Shown: positions 1 to 6,919, numbered from the stretch's first letter. The stretch: 7,105 bases of DNA from Bacillota bacterium (GCA_021837545.1 JAKBFR010000120.1:1-7105), one strand, 5' to 3'. The notes: a model not told the origin generated them from the letters alone. Numbers and translations are program-made.

Positions 1-935
1 CTAAATCTATTATCTTTAGATGTTGCAAAACTTGGTGGATCAAGAATAACCACATCAAATTTTAATTCTTCTTTCTTTGCACGTTTGAAATAAAGGAAAA
101 CATCTTCAACAATTATCTCATGCTTTGTGGCATCAATATTATTTATAGTAAAGTTTTCAGTTGTTTTTTCTAAACTTCTGCTTGCTAAATCAACACTTGT
201 AGTAATAGCTCCACCTTTTGCTGCTGCCATAGAAAAAGCTCCTGTATATGAAAAAGTATTTAGCACTCTTTTATTATTAGAATACTTATCTTTAATAGAT
301 TTTCTTACTTCTTTTTGATCTAAAAACACTCCAACCATTGCACCATCATTTAAATAAATTGCAAAATTAACGTTGTTTTCTTTAACAATAAGAGGGGCTG
401 GTGCTTTCTTCCCACATACATAACTATCATCATCAACAACCATACCATTTTCATCAAATCTCTTTTTTTCATATATTCCATAAAAAGATACCAATGATTT
501 TATAGCTTTAAGTATGCTGTCTTTGAATTTATACATCCCTTTGCTATACCAAGTTATAAGATAATATTCATCAAAATAGTCTATTGTAAGACCACCTATT
601 CCATCACCTTCACCATTGAACACTCTAAATGCAGTAGTGTCCCGCATGCGATAAAACTTCACCCTTTTAGAAAATGCATTTCTAAGCTTATCATAAAAAA
701 ACTTATCATCTAAATTACTATTTTTACTGTTACTTAAAATCCAACCACAACCCTTATTTTGCTTTCCGTAATATCCTTTTCCTAAAAAAGCTTTTTTCTC
801 ATCTATAAGGGTTATAATTTGCCCTTCTTCTTTTAAAGCTTTTGTATTCTCCAAAGCTTCTTCTAAAATTAATGGATATCCTTTTTTATATTTATTAACA
901 AATTCTTTTTTTACTGTAATTATTGTTTCTTTCAT
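1..935 (-). CDS. rlmI: RlmI-type class I SAM-dependent 23S rRNA methyltransferase (C-terminus cut by window edge)
   Basis: This gene runs off the low-coordinate edge, leaving 311 complete codons; I translated it by hand and found no frameshift. Residues about 1-75 look like the N-terminal PUA RNA-binding domain of the RlmI/COG1092 family. Residues 108-119 (GEGDGIGGLTID) match the family's conserved linker region. The SAM-binding motif I is VLNTFSYTGAFS (224-235), and the motif IV DPPSF is at 299-303. The family is usually about 395 residues, so roughly 80 are missing, including the region expected to hold the catalytic cysteine. The E. coli member makes m5C1962 in 23S rRNA; the exact target here is inferred. 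The ATG at 935 follows a GAAAGG ribosome site (943-948) by 7 nt. The gene is separated by 199 nt from the aminotransferase operon upstream and looks like an unrelated housekeeping gene. A different rRNA-methylating paralogue of the same family is the main alternative. Confidence 0.88.
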   Translation of the reverse strand, partial: MKETIITVKKEFVNKYKKGYPLILEEALENTKALKEEGQIITLIDEKKAFLGKGYYGKQNKGCGWILSNSKNSNLDDKFFYDKLRNAFSKRVKFYRMRDTTAFRVFNGEGDGIGGLTIDYFDEYYLITWYSKGMYKFKDSILKAIKSLVSFYGIYEKKRFDENGMVVDDDSYVCGKKAPAPLIVKENNVNFAIYLNDGAMVGVFLDQKEVRKSIKDKYSNNKRVLNTFSYTGAFSMAAAKGGAITTSVDLASRSLEKTTENFTINNIDATKHEIIVEDVFLYFKRAKKEELKFDVVILDPPSFATSKDNRF

Positions 936-1134
936 ATATGTACCTTTCTAATTTTAAATTCTTATATTATTTTATATTCAAATTAATTATATCATACATA
1001 TATTCTTCTTATTCAAGCTTAAATTATATTTTTTATAAATTTTTACTGTAACAACTATTATAATTTGATAAAAAATCTGCTAATAATTTGCTTGTCATCA
1101 ATGTAATCTTTATAATATAAAATTTGTAATCTAA
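936..1134. other. AT-rich intergenic gap without a clear terminator
   Basis: Apart from the predicted rRNA methyltransferase promoter, this gap shows only AT-rich palindromes and an 8-nt direct repeat TGTAATCT (1102-1109 and 1125-1132) just after the aminotransferase stop. On the minus strand a T6 run follows a weak imperfect stem (GCAAATTATTAGC). It is too weak to call a terminator with confidence, so readthrough from the upstream operon into the rRNA methyltransferase is possible. Confidence 0.4.
986..1016 (-). promoter_or_regulatory. Predicted vegetative promoter for the rRNA methyltransferase gene
   Basis: On the minus strand there is an extended -10 element, TGATATAAT (TATAAT at 986-991, TG at 993-994). 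A TTGAAT -35 candidate lies at 1011-1016 with a 19-nt spacer. The TG extension could compensate for the long spacing. Unlike the two MerR-type promoters in this window, the spacer has no CCTAAGG core or GC-rich dyad, so ordinary sigma-A use is more likely. The start codon is about 45 nt downstream of the probable transcription start. Confidence 0.5.
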
Positions 1135-2316
1135 TCACATTTTTATATTTTCAACTATATAATTCTTTTGTTCTATGCTTAATTCCGGGAAAATTGGTAT
1201 TGCAAATGTTCTATGAGATAAGTATTCAGCTACTGGCATATCCCCTTCCTTATATCCAAGGTTTTTGTATACCTTCTGTAAATGCATTGGAACTGGATAA
1301 TAAACTCCTGTGCTTATACCTTTTTCTTTTAGTTTATTAATCATTTTCTCTCTATTTTCAGATTGTACTACATACATATTATATACAGATTTACTTTCAG
1401 CTATTGTTATAGGCAATGTCAAAAATATATCTTTTAATTTTTCATCATACATTTTAGCATTTTCTCTTCTTTTTTCATTCCAATTATCTATATAGGATAG
1501 CTTAATTCTTAAAATTGCAGCTTGAATTGTATCTAACCTTGTATTAAATCCAATTAAATAATTATAATATTTTAATGGATTATATACTGTATCATCATAT
1601 CCTTCTGAAATTTTAACCTCTTCATTTATTTTATTTAATAAATTATAAGCTCTTTGACCATTTTCTCCACTACCATGAGTTCTTAATGCTCTTACAATAG
1701 TTGCTATATTATCATCAGATGTGGTTATAATTCCACCATCACCTGCACATCCAAGGTTTTTAGTTGGGAAAAATGAGAAACATCCTACATCTCCTATTGC
1801 TCCAACTTTCTTTTCTTTATATTCAGCTCCAACAGCTTGTGCTGCATCTTCTATAACTTTTAAGTTGTGTTTTTTTGCAATATCCATTATCTCATCCATC
1901 TTTGCTGGTTGCCCAAATATATGAACTGGCATAATTGCTTTTGTTTTCTTAGTAATCTTCTCTTCTATCTTTAATGGATCTATATTGTAAGTATCCTTTT
2001 CCACATCTACAAAAACAGGAATTGCACCAACAAATGATATACTTTCTGCTGTAGCAAAAAATGTAAAAGGCGTAGTTATAACTTCATCACCTTCTCTAAT
2101 GCCACAAGCCATAAGTGCTACAACTAAAGCATCTGTACCATTTCCAACAGATATAGCGTGTTTAACTCCTATATATTCAGCAAATTCCTTTTCAAATTCT
2201 GTTACATCCTTCCCCATAATATAGCTTGCAGATGAAAGTACTTCACCTACAGCCTTTACTGCCTTTTTCTCAATTACTTTATACTGTGCTTTTAAATCAA
2301 CCAATGGAATATTCAT
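1135..2316 (-). CDS. DegT/DnrJ/EryC1/StrS-family PLP aminotransferase, WbpE/DesV-like (probable 3-keto nucleotide-sugar aminotransferase)
   Basis: This 393-residue protein is a fold-type I, PLP-dependent aminotransferase of the family that aminates keto-sugars attached to nucleotides. The opening [10 protein letters not shown] is typical of the WbpE/VioA/DesV branch. NGTDAL (59-64) is the cofactor phosphate-binding region. [10 protein letters not shown] (155-164) carries Asp157, which should contact the PLP ring nitrogen. SFFPTKNLG (181-189) supplies Lys186, the Schiff-base lysine. [14 protein letters not shown] (256-269) is the conserved dimer and active-site segment. Compared with WbpE-like proteins there is a charged stretch of about 25-30 extra residues around 218-250. 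The ATG follows AAGGAG (2325-2330) at ideal spacing. The gene begins 21 nt after the MerR-methyltransferase stop, so the two are almost certainly co-transcribed from the promoter at 3522-3552. The family is certain. The substrate and the C3 assignment are inferences from subfamily resemblance, since no sugar dehydratase or transferase gene is nearby. Confidence 0.9.
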   Translation of the reverse strand: MNIPLVDLKAQYKVIEKKAVKAVGEVLSSASYIMGKDVTEFEKEFAEYIGVKHAISVGNGTDALVVALMACGIREGDEVITTPFTFFATAESISFVGAIPVFVDVEKDTYNIDPLKIEEKITKKTKAIMPVHIFGQPAKMDEIMDIAKKHNLKVIEDAAQAVGAEYKEKKVGAIGDVGCFSFFPTKNLGCAGDGGIITTSDDNIATIVRALRTHGSGENGQRAYNLLNKINEEVKISEGYDDTVYNPLKYYNYLIGFNTRLDTIQAAILRIKLSYIDNWNEKRRENAKMYDEKLKDIFLTLPITIAESKSVYNMYVVQSENREKMINKLKEKGISTGVYYPVPMHLQKVYKNLGYKEGDMPVAEYLSHRTFAIPIFPELSIEQKNYIVENIKM

Positions 2317-2337
2317 TTTTCTATCTCCTTACTATAT

Positions 2338-3498
2338 TTATTTCATTGCTTTGAACATGCAGGTTTTTGTTGTTATTGATATATCACCATTTTCTTTAAT
2401 ATAATCTTCTAAATACTTTGTAAATTCTTTTTTCTTTTCTCCAACAAGTATTGAACTACCTTGGATTGTTGAAGCCTTATAAGAAACTACTGGCTTTGCA
2501 TCGTTTACTGTGATTTTTCCTTCTAATATTTCTACATCAACTTTATTAAAATATTTTTTAAGAATTGCATCTCCATTTTCTAATTCAAACCTAGCTGAAT
2601 ATCCATTATTGTCAATTCCAAGACTGGAATCAAACTTTTCCGCAAGTTTATTTAATTCCGCCATAGTTTCACAGGAATTAGCACTTACATAAAGCATTCC
2701 TCCACTAATTAAAACTCTCTTTATTTCAGCTAAAGCTTTTTCTATATCTGGTGCAAAATAAATCATATGCTCTGCAATCACTATGTCAAAACTTTCATCT
2801 TCATACGGAATGTTTTCCATATTGATTTCTTCATACTTAAAGTCATAATCTACTTCTTTTAATTTATCTTTTGCAATCTTTAACATACTTTTTGAAAAAT
2901 CTGACAAAGTAATATTTAAATCTTTATCTATATTCTCTTTATTTTTAAACCAAAGCTTTCCCGTACCACATCCAAGTTCCAATATCCTTGCATTCTCTGG
3001 AAAATTCATTTGATTAAAACACCATTTATCAAAATCTACCTTATTTATATTATAACTATGGAGATTACTCCTAATGTTCAGATTCTTATCACTCTTATAT
3101 TGCTCTCTAACTCTGCTTTCCATATTAGTTATCTTTATAATATCAATTAAATTGTTGGCATCTAAAAAACCATTTTTCTTTGCAGTATTTTTAGCTTTAT
3201 TAAAAACATCAATAACTGCATCAATATGTTTTTTCTTTTCTTCCAAAGCTTTCTTTTGAAAATTTATCATACTCTCCAAATTTTCTCCACTTTCATGTAG
3301 AATATGGCCTATTTCATTTAATGATAAACCAATAAATTTTAGAGTTGTTATCTGTTGAAGTTTCAAGAAATCATCTTCACAATAGATTCTATATCCAGAC
3401 TCCGTTTTTTCACCAGGGTTAAGTAACCCGATTTTGTCATAATGAAGTAATGTTTTTATAGTTACCCCTGATATTTTAGCAAATTCACCAATCTTCAA
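2338..3498 (-). CDS. MerR-family regulator fused to a class I SAM-dependent methyltransferase
   Basis: The 386-residue protein has two parts. Residues 1-70 form a MerR winged helix-turn-helix, opening KIGEFAKISGVTIKTLLHYD and continuing through GYRIY (35-39) and LSLNEI (58-63). A charged, probably coiled-coil dimerisation helix follows at about 72-108. From Met126 the sequence looks like a complete stand-alone methyltransferase. It starts with VREQY, has the pre-domain LHSYN (146-150), and SAM motif I LELGCGTG (173-180). An acidic SDFS (199-202) ends the second strand, FDIVIAEHM (237-245) is the motif IV region, and the C-terminal half continues to residue 386. Other MerR proteins (BmrR, TipAL) carry a ligand-sensing C-terminal domain; here that place is taken by an apparent enzyme. 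The start is TTG, chosen because MerR homology begins at once and GGGGAGGG (3505-3512) lies 6 nt upstream. It heads an operon with the aminotransferase at 2316-1135 and has a MerR-type promoter, suggesting autoregulation. The methyl acceptor is unknown, and the domain might only sense SAM or a ligand. Confidence 0.9.
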   Translation of the reverse strand: MKIGEFAKISGVTIKTLLHYDKIGLLNPGEKTESGYRIYCEDDFLKLQQITTLKFIGLSLNEIGHILHESGENLESMINFQKKALEEKKKHIDAVIDVFNKAKNTAKKNGFLDANNLIDIIKITNMESRVREQYKSDKNLNIRSNLHSYNINKVDFDKWCFNQMNFPENARILELGCGTGKLWFKNKENIDKDLNITLSDFSKSMLKIAKDKLKEVDYDFKYEEINMENIPYEDESFDIVIAEHMIYFAPDIEKALAEIKRVLISGGMLYVSANSCETMAELNKLAEKFDSSLGIDNNGYSARFELENGDAILKKYFNKVDVEILEGKITVNDAKPVVSYKASTIQGSSILVGEKKKEFTKYLEDYIKENGDISITTKTCMFKAMK

Positions 3499-3504
3499 TG
3501 CATT

Positions 3505-3512
3505 CCCTCCCC
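3505..3512 (-). promoter_or_regulatory. Ribosome binding site selecting the TTG start of the MerR-methyltransferase
   Basis: GGGGAGGG lies 6 nt before the TTG at 3498. An out-of-frame ATG at 3503-3501 is only 1 nt from the end of this site and would give a two-codon ATG-CAT-TGA frame. The TTG is therefore the supported start. Confidence 0.75.
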
Positions 3513-3521
3513 ATTAAATAT

Positions 3522-3552
3522 ATTCTACGCCCTTACCTTAGGGTGGAGTCAA
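3522..3552 (-). promoter_or_regulatory. MerR-type promoter/operator of the regulator-aminotransferase operon (19-bp spacer)
   Basis: Minus-strand boxes are TTGACT (-35, 3547-3552) and TAGAAT (-10, 3522-3527), separated by exactly 19 bp (3528-3546). The spacer contains CCCTAAGGTAAGGG, a dyad with CCCT and AGGG arms around a 6-nt centre. Normal sigma-A promoters use about 17 bp. A 19-20 bp spacer with a central dyad is characteristic of promoters that MerR-family proteins untwist to activate. The likely transcription start is about 17 nt before the TTG codon of the MerR-type gene, so autoregulation is the straightforward inference. It matches the promoter at 5019-5049 at 21 of 31 positions. Confidence 0.8.
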
Positions 3553-3587
3553 TAGTAATCTATTCTTTTCAATAATTCTTTAATTAT

Positions 3588-3639
3588 AAAAAAGAATACC
3601 CACTGTTTATTACCTTATTCAATAACAACAGCAGGCATT
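3588..3639 (-). terminator. Rho-independent terminator after the ArnB-like aminotransferase
   Basis: Read on the minus strand, an arm at 3639-3621 (AATGCCTGCTGTTG...) pairs with an arm at 3611-3595 (...ACAGTGGGTATT). The stem is about 17 bp with a few G-U pairs, a 2-nt bulge and a 9-nt loop, followed by CTTTTTTA. It lies about 45 nt after the aminotransferase stop and just upstream of the next operon's promoter, which separates the two transcription units. A perfect 14-nt palindrome (3673-3686) also overlaps the stop codon, but it lacks a loop and T-run. Confidence 0.75.
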
Positions 3640-3683
3640 TTAATAATATTAGGTATTTTAAAAAATAACTATTAAGAAATTTC

Positions 3684-4859
3684 TTATACTAATTCTTTAA
3701 TTACTTTCACAGTTTCTTTAGCTATATACTCAGCATCTTCAAGAGACAATGTAGTATATACTGGAAGTGTAATTTCATTTTCATATTGAGCATAAGCATT
3801 TGGATAGTCTTTAATATCATATCCAAGATTTTTATATAGTGTTAACATTGGAAGTGGTTTATAATGAACATTTGTTGCTATTCCCATTTCAGCTAACTTT
3901 TGAATAGCCGCATTTCTCATTTCTTCATTAAATCCTTTAATTCTATAAAGATATAAATGATATGACGTTTCAGTTCCATTATCATCTTTAGTAACCGGAA
4001 TTATTGAGAAATCTTCTTTTGATAATATATCTGTGTATGTCTTGAAAATTTGTCTTCTCTTTTCAAGCATTCCTTCATATCGCTTAAGTTGAACCACACC
4101 AATTGCAGCACTAATATCTGTCATATTGCACTTAAGTCCATCATTTATAATATCATATTCCCAAGCTCCAGCCTTAAGTTTACTTAAAGCATCCTTTGAT
4201 TGTCCATGCATAGCAGTAAATCTCATATATTGAAGTAGATTTTCATGACCTCTAAAGTTATTATCATTAAAAGTAACTGCTCCACCTTCACCAGTAGTTA
4301 AATTCTTAACTGCATGGAATGAGAATGAATGAAAATCACATTGAGATCCTACAGGTTCTCCTTTGTATTTTGCACCAAAAGAATGTGCTGAATCACAAAG
4401 AATCATAATATCTTCTCTATTTTTATCTTTTAAAACTTTCTTTAATGCATCATAATCAAATGGTACACCTGCAATATCTACTGGCATAATTACTTTAGTC
4501 TTATCTGTAATCTTTTCTGCAACCTTATCTATGTCCATTTCAAAAGTATCTTTCTTAACATCTACATATATAGGCTTAACTCCTCTATGTACTGCAACAC
4601 TAGAAGTTGCTGTATAAGTGTATGGAGTAGATATAATCTCATCGCCTTCTTTTATATCAAATACCTTAAGGACTAACTCCATCGCAGCTGTAGCACTATT
4701 TAATGCTAATGCTTTATTAACTTTTAAATACTCTTCTATTCCTTCTTCAAACTTTGCAAGTTGTGGTCCTGAAGTAATCCATCCTGATCTTAATACATTA
4801 GCTACTGCTTCTATTTCCTCTTCTGTTATGTCAGGTGGTGAAAATGGTATTTTTTTCAT
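3684..4859 (-). CDS. ArnB/PseC-like DegT-family PLP aminotransferase (probable 4-keto nucleotide-sugar aminotransferase)
   Basis: This 391-residue PLP aminotransferase resembles ArnB, which aminates UDP-4-keto-pentose in E. coli, and the PseC/LegC group that aminates C4-keto sugars. Shared signatures are IPFSPPDITEEE (4-15), SGWITSGP (25-32), and NSATAAM (54-60) at the phosphate-binding site. CDSAHSFGA (155-163) provides Asp156 for the PLP ring nitrogen. FSFHAVKNLTTGEGG (179-193) provides Lys185, the Schiff-base lysine. CNMTDISAAIG (244-254) parallels the ArnB YNLTDINAAI segment. The ATG at 4859 follows AGAGAGG (4870-4876) by 10 nt. The frame stays open 19 codons further upstream to 4916, but that extension has no ribosome site and no family similarity. 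The gene has its own MerR-type promoter and terminator, so it is monocistronic. The sugar substrate is unknown because no partner dehydratase or glycosyltransferase is present here. Confidence 0.9.
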   Translation of the reverse strand: MKKIPFSPPDITEEEIEAVANVLRSGWITSGPQLAKFEEGIEEYLKVNKALALNSATAAMELVLKVFDIKEGDEIISTPYTYTATSSVAVHRGVKPIYVDVKKDTFEMDIDKVAEKITDKTKVIMPVDIAGVPFDYDALKKVLKDKNREDIMILCDSAHSFGAKYKGEPVGSQCDFHSFSFHAVKNLTTGEGGAVTFNDNNFRGHENLLQYMRFTAMHGQSKDALSKLKAGAWEYDIINDGLKCNMTDISAAIGVVQLKRYEGMLEKRRQIFKTYTDILSKEDFSIIPVTKDDNGTETSYHLYLYRIKGFNEEMRNAAIQKLAEMGIATNVHYKPLPMLTLYKNLGYDIKDYPNAYAQYENEITLPVYTTLSLEDAEYIAKETVKVIKELV

Positions 4860-4944
4860 ATAATTCAATCCTCTCTTAATTAAATACAGAACTTTTAATT
4901 TAGGCATATAAAACAAAATAAACTATCCTAAAGACTTATATTCT

Positions 4945-4987
4945 TTTAATATACCTTAAAGGTATTATCGAAATAATTTAATATACC
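4945..4987 (-). repeat. Leader element: 11-nt direct repeat and perfect 15-nt palindrome
   Basis: In the long untranslated leader of the ArnB-like gene, TTTAATATACC (plus strand) occurs exactly twice, at 4945-4955 and 4977-4987. The first copy overlaps a perfect palindrome, ATACCTTAAAGGTAT (4951-4965). In the RNA, the central AATACC could pair with either flanking GGTATATT copy, so two hairpins would exclude each other. This may be a regulator site, an RNA switch-like element, or chance in AT-rich DNA. No known riboswitch core was recognised. Confidence 0.4.
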
Positions 4988-5018
4988 CATTATAGATTTA
5001 GAAAACTCTTATAACTTT

Positions 5019-5049
5019 ATTATAAACTCACCCCTTAGGTCAGAGTCAA
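5019..5049 (-). promoter_or_regulatory. MerR-type promoter/operator of the ArnB-like aminotransferase (19-bp spacer)
   Basis: Minus-strand boxes are TTGACT (-35, 5044-5049) and a perfect TATAAT (-10, 5019-5024), separated by exactly 19 bp (5025-5043). The spacer holds CCTAAGG, and outer ACTC/GAGT arms flank an inner CC/GG pair, forming a dyad. The spacing and the TTGACTC and CCTAAGG blocks are the same as in the promoter of the MerR-methyltransferase operon 1.5 kb away. The region upstream of -35 is very AT-rich and could act as an UP element. The expected transcript has a leader of about 150 nt. Control by the neighbouring fusion protein is inferred. Confidence 0.78.
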
Positions 5050-5094
5050 GACAAATTTTATTATAATTAAAAATAATAATAATTTAAATAAATT

Positions 5095-5144
5095 AAACCA
5101 CCTTTTCTAATTATTTTTTTAAATTAACTAGAAATAAGTGGTCT
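5095..5144 (-). terminator. Hairpin terminator after RNase J
   Basis: On the minus strand AGACCACTTATTTCTAG... (5144-5121) pairs with ...TAGAAAAGGTGGTTT (about 5116-5095), making a long stem of at least 18 bp with minor mismatches and an A-rich loop. The following sequence is AT-rich with only short T-runs. It would therefore be a somewhat weak intrinsic terminator, or partly an mRNA-end stabilising stem. It sits between the RNase J stop (47 nt away) and the next promoter. Confidence 0.6.
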
Positions 5145-5190
5145 ATTATTATAATACCTGTTTGCAATTAGGCATATTTTAAATTTCGTA

Positions 5191-6906
5191 TTATACTTCA
5201 ACAATTACTGGTAAAATCATAGGTTTTCTCTTCATTTTTGTATAAACAAAATTGTCTACTTCTCTTCTTATACTATTTTTTATTTCTGCCCATTGTGTTA
5301 TATTATTTTCTAAACACTTTTCTACAATATTAATAACTACACTTCTAACTTCATCAATTAGTTCTTCAGAATTTCTAACATATACAAAACCTCTTGAAAC
5401 TATATCTGGTCCTGATGTTATAATTTTATTTCTTCTATCTATAGCTACAACTACTGTTATAATACCATTTTCCGCCAAATTCTTTCTATCTCTAAGTACC
5501 ATATTTCCTACATCACCCACACCCATGCCATCTACAAGCACTCTTCCAAATGGTACTTTGCCTGTTACTGTAGCTTTATTTCTAGATAATTCGAAAACAT
5601 CTCCAGTTCTTAAAATAAATGTATTAGATTTATCTACGCCCATACTTTGTGCAATTTTAGCATGTTTACTTAAATGCTTATACTCACCATGAACAGGTAT
5701 AAAAAACTTAGGCTTTAATAAAGCTTGAATCAATCTAAGCTCTTGTTCACAAGCATGCCCTGAAACATGTATATCTTCTATTGCTTTATAAATTACATTA
5801 GCACCCTTCTCTATTAAATCATTTATTACATTTGATACAGCTTTTTCATTACCTGGTATCGGAGTTGCTGAGATAATGACCGTATCTCCGTCTTCTATTT
5901 GTATCTGCCTGTGAGTTGATGCAGCTATCCTTGTAAGTGCCGCCATTGATTCGCCTTGACTTCCGGTAGTAACAATAGTTATCTTATCATGCGGATAATT
6001 TTTAATTTCATCTAAGCTTATTATCATATCTTCTGGAATAAATAAATATCCAAGGTCTATAGCAACTTCTGATATTTTCTCCATACTTCGACCACTAAAA
6101 GCGATTTTTCTATTATTTTTAATAGAAGAATTGCTAATTTGCTGTAACCTATGAACATTTGATGCGAATGTAGATACTATAACCCTACCTGTTGCTTTAC
6201 TAAAAAGATTGTCTAATGTTTCACCTACTGTTTTTTCTGACATTGTAAAACCTTTATGAAGGCAATTAGTGCTTTCTGCCATTAGAAGTAATACACCTTT
6301 CTTGCCCAATTCCGCATATCTTTGTAAATCCATAATTTTTTCATCAACTGGTGTAAAATCAACCTTAAAGTCGCCAGTATGAACAATAACTCCTACAGGT
6401 GTATGTAATGCAATTGAACAGCTATCTGGTATACTATGATTATTTCTAATAAATTCAATATTAATTTCATTTAATTTTATTAACTCACCTGGTTCAATAA
6501 TATTCAATGAACAGTCACTAAGTATATTATGTTCTTTTAATTTAATTTCAATTAACCCAAGTGTAAGTTTTGTACCATATATAGGAGCATTAATTTGCTT
6601 TAATACATATGGTAATGCACCTATATGATCTTCATGTCCATGGGTAATAAAAAATCCCTTTACCTTATCTTTATTTTTTATTAAATATGTTACATCAGGA
6701 ATTACAAGATCAATTCCATAAAGATCTTCATCAGGAAATGCCAAACCACAATCTATAACTACTATTTCATCTTTATATTCAAAGGCAGTAATATTCTTAC
6801 CTATTTCCTCAAGTCCACCTAATGGAATTATTTTGATTGGAATTGCTGTTGGTTTTATTTTTCTTTTTGGTTTTATTTTTTCAATTTGAATTTCGTTATT
6901 ATCCAA
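5191..6906 (-). CDS. rnj: Ribonuclease J (metallo-beta-lactamase/beta-CASP RNase)
   Basis: This 571-residue protein is RNase J, a cytoplasmic zinc-dependent 5'-3' exonuclease and endonuclease for mRNA decay and rRNA maturation. The core starts at about residue 24 with IKIIPLGGLEEIGKN. Metal and catalytic motifs are HGHEDHIG (89-96), NNHSIPDS with His157, and HTGDFK (176-181) with Asp179. The beta-CASP part includes SGRSM (271-275), TGSQGE (314-319), HVSGHA (380-385) and PVHGEYKH (404-411), and the family C-terminal domain runs to the end. The usual length is about 555. The excess is a lysine- and proline-rich N-terminal tail (KIKPKRKIKP region, residues 10-20). The start codon is TTG, supported by AAGGGGTGAT (6910-6919) at correct spacing and the lack of a nearby in-frame ATG. 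It appears monocistronic. Whether it is the only RNase J in the genome (J1 versus J2 type) cannot be told from this window. Confidence 0.96.
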   Translation of the reverse strand: MDNNEIQIEKIKPKRKIKPTAIPIKIIPLGGLEEIGKNITAFEYKDEIVVIDCGLAFPDEDLYGIDLVIPDVTYLIKNKDKVKGFFITHGHEDHIGALPYVLKQINAPIYGTKLTLGLIEIKLKEHNILSDCSLNIIEPGELIKLNEINIEFIRNNHSIPDSCSIALHTPVGVIVHTGDFKVDFTPVDEKIMDLQRYAELGKKGVLLLMAESTNCLHKGFTMSEKTVGETLDNLFSKATGRVIVSTFASNVHRLQQISNSSIKNNRKIAFSGRSMEKISEVAIDLGYLFIPEDMIISLDEIKNYPHDKITIVTTGSQGESMAALTRIAASTHRQIQIEDGDTVIISATPIPGNEKAVSNVINDLIEKGANVIYKAIEDIHVSGHACEQELRLIQALLKPKFFIPVHGEYKHLSKHAKIAQSMGVDKSNTFILRTGDVFELSRNKATVTGKVPFGRVLVDGMGVGDVGNMVLRDRKNLAENGIITVVVAIDRRNKIITSGPDIVSRGFVYVRNSEELIDEVRSVVINIVEKCLENNITQWAEIKNSIRREVDNFVYTKMKRKPMILPVIVEV

Positions 6907-6909
6907 TTT

Positions 6910-6919
6910 ATCACCCCTT
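6910..6919 (-). promoter_or_regulatory. Ribosome binding site for the TTG start of RNase J
   Basis: AAGGGGTGAT closely resembles the full anti-16S complement, and its GGGG ends 7 nt before the TTG at 6906. This favours the TTG over any downstream start and keeps the basic N-terminal tail in the protein. Confidence 0.75.

Noticed and set aside
127..318. Plus-strand short open frames opposite the minus-strand genes (also near 1310-1495, 1721-1924, 2510-2692, 3074-3259, 4618-4863)
   Set aside because: Each lies entirely or almost entirely within a clearly coding minus-strand gene and has low-complexity hydrophobic composition, as expected of antisense shadows.
1..935. Truncated methyltransferase as a possible pseudogene
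   Set aside because: The frame is intact to the window edge and its motifs are conserved, so the missing C-terminus is an artefact of the window boundary.
3495..3503. Two-codon ATG-CAT-TGA frame overlapping the TTG start of the MerR-methyltransferase
   Set aside because: The ATG is only 1 nt from the GGGGAGGG site, too close for efficient initiation, so a start-stop regulatory element is not supported.
4860..4916. Upstream extension of the ArnB-like aminotransferase by 19 codons
   Set aside because: There is no ribosome site before the upstream ATG, the extra residues do not resemble the family, and the ATG at 4859 has AGAGAGG at usable spacing and begins at the conserved IPFSPP region.
5252..5692. 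A 146-codon plus-strand open frame opposite RNase J
   Set aside because: It is antisense to the conserved RNase J C-terminal region, has a Leu/Ser/Thr-rich shadow-like composition, and no supporting domain was recognised.
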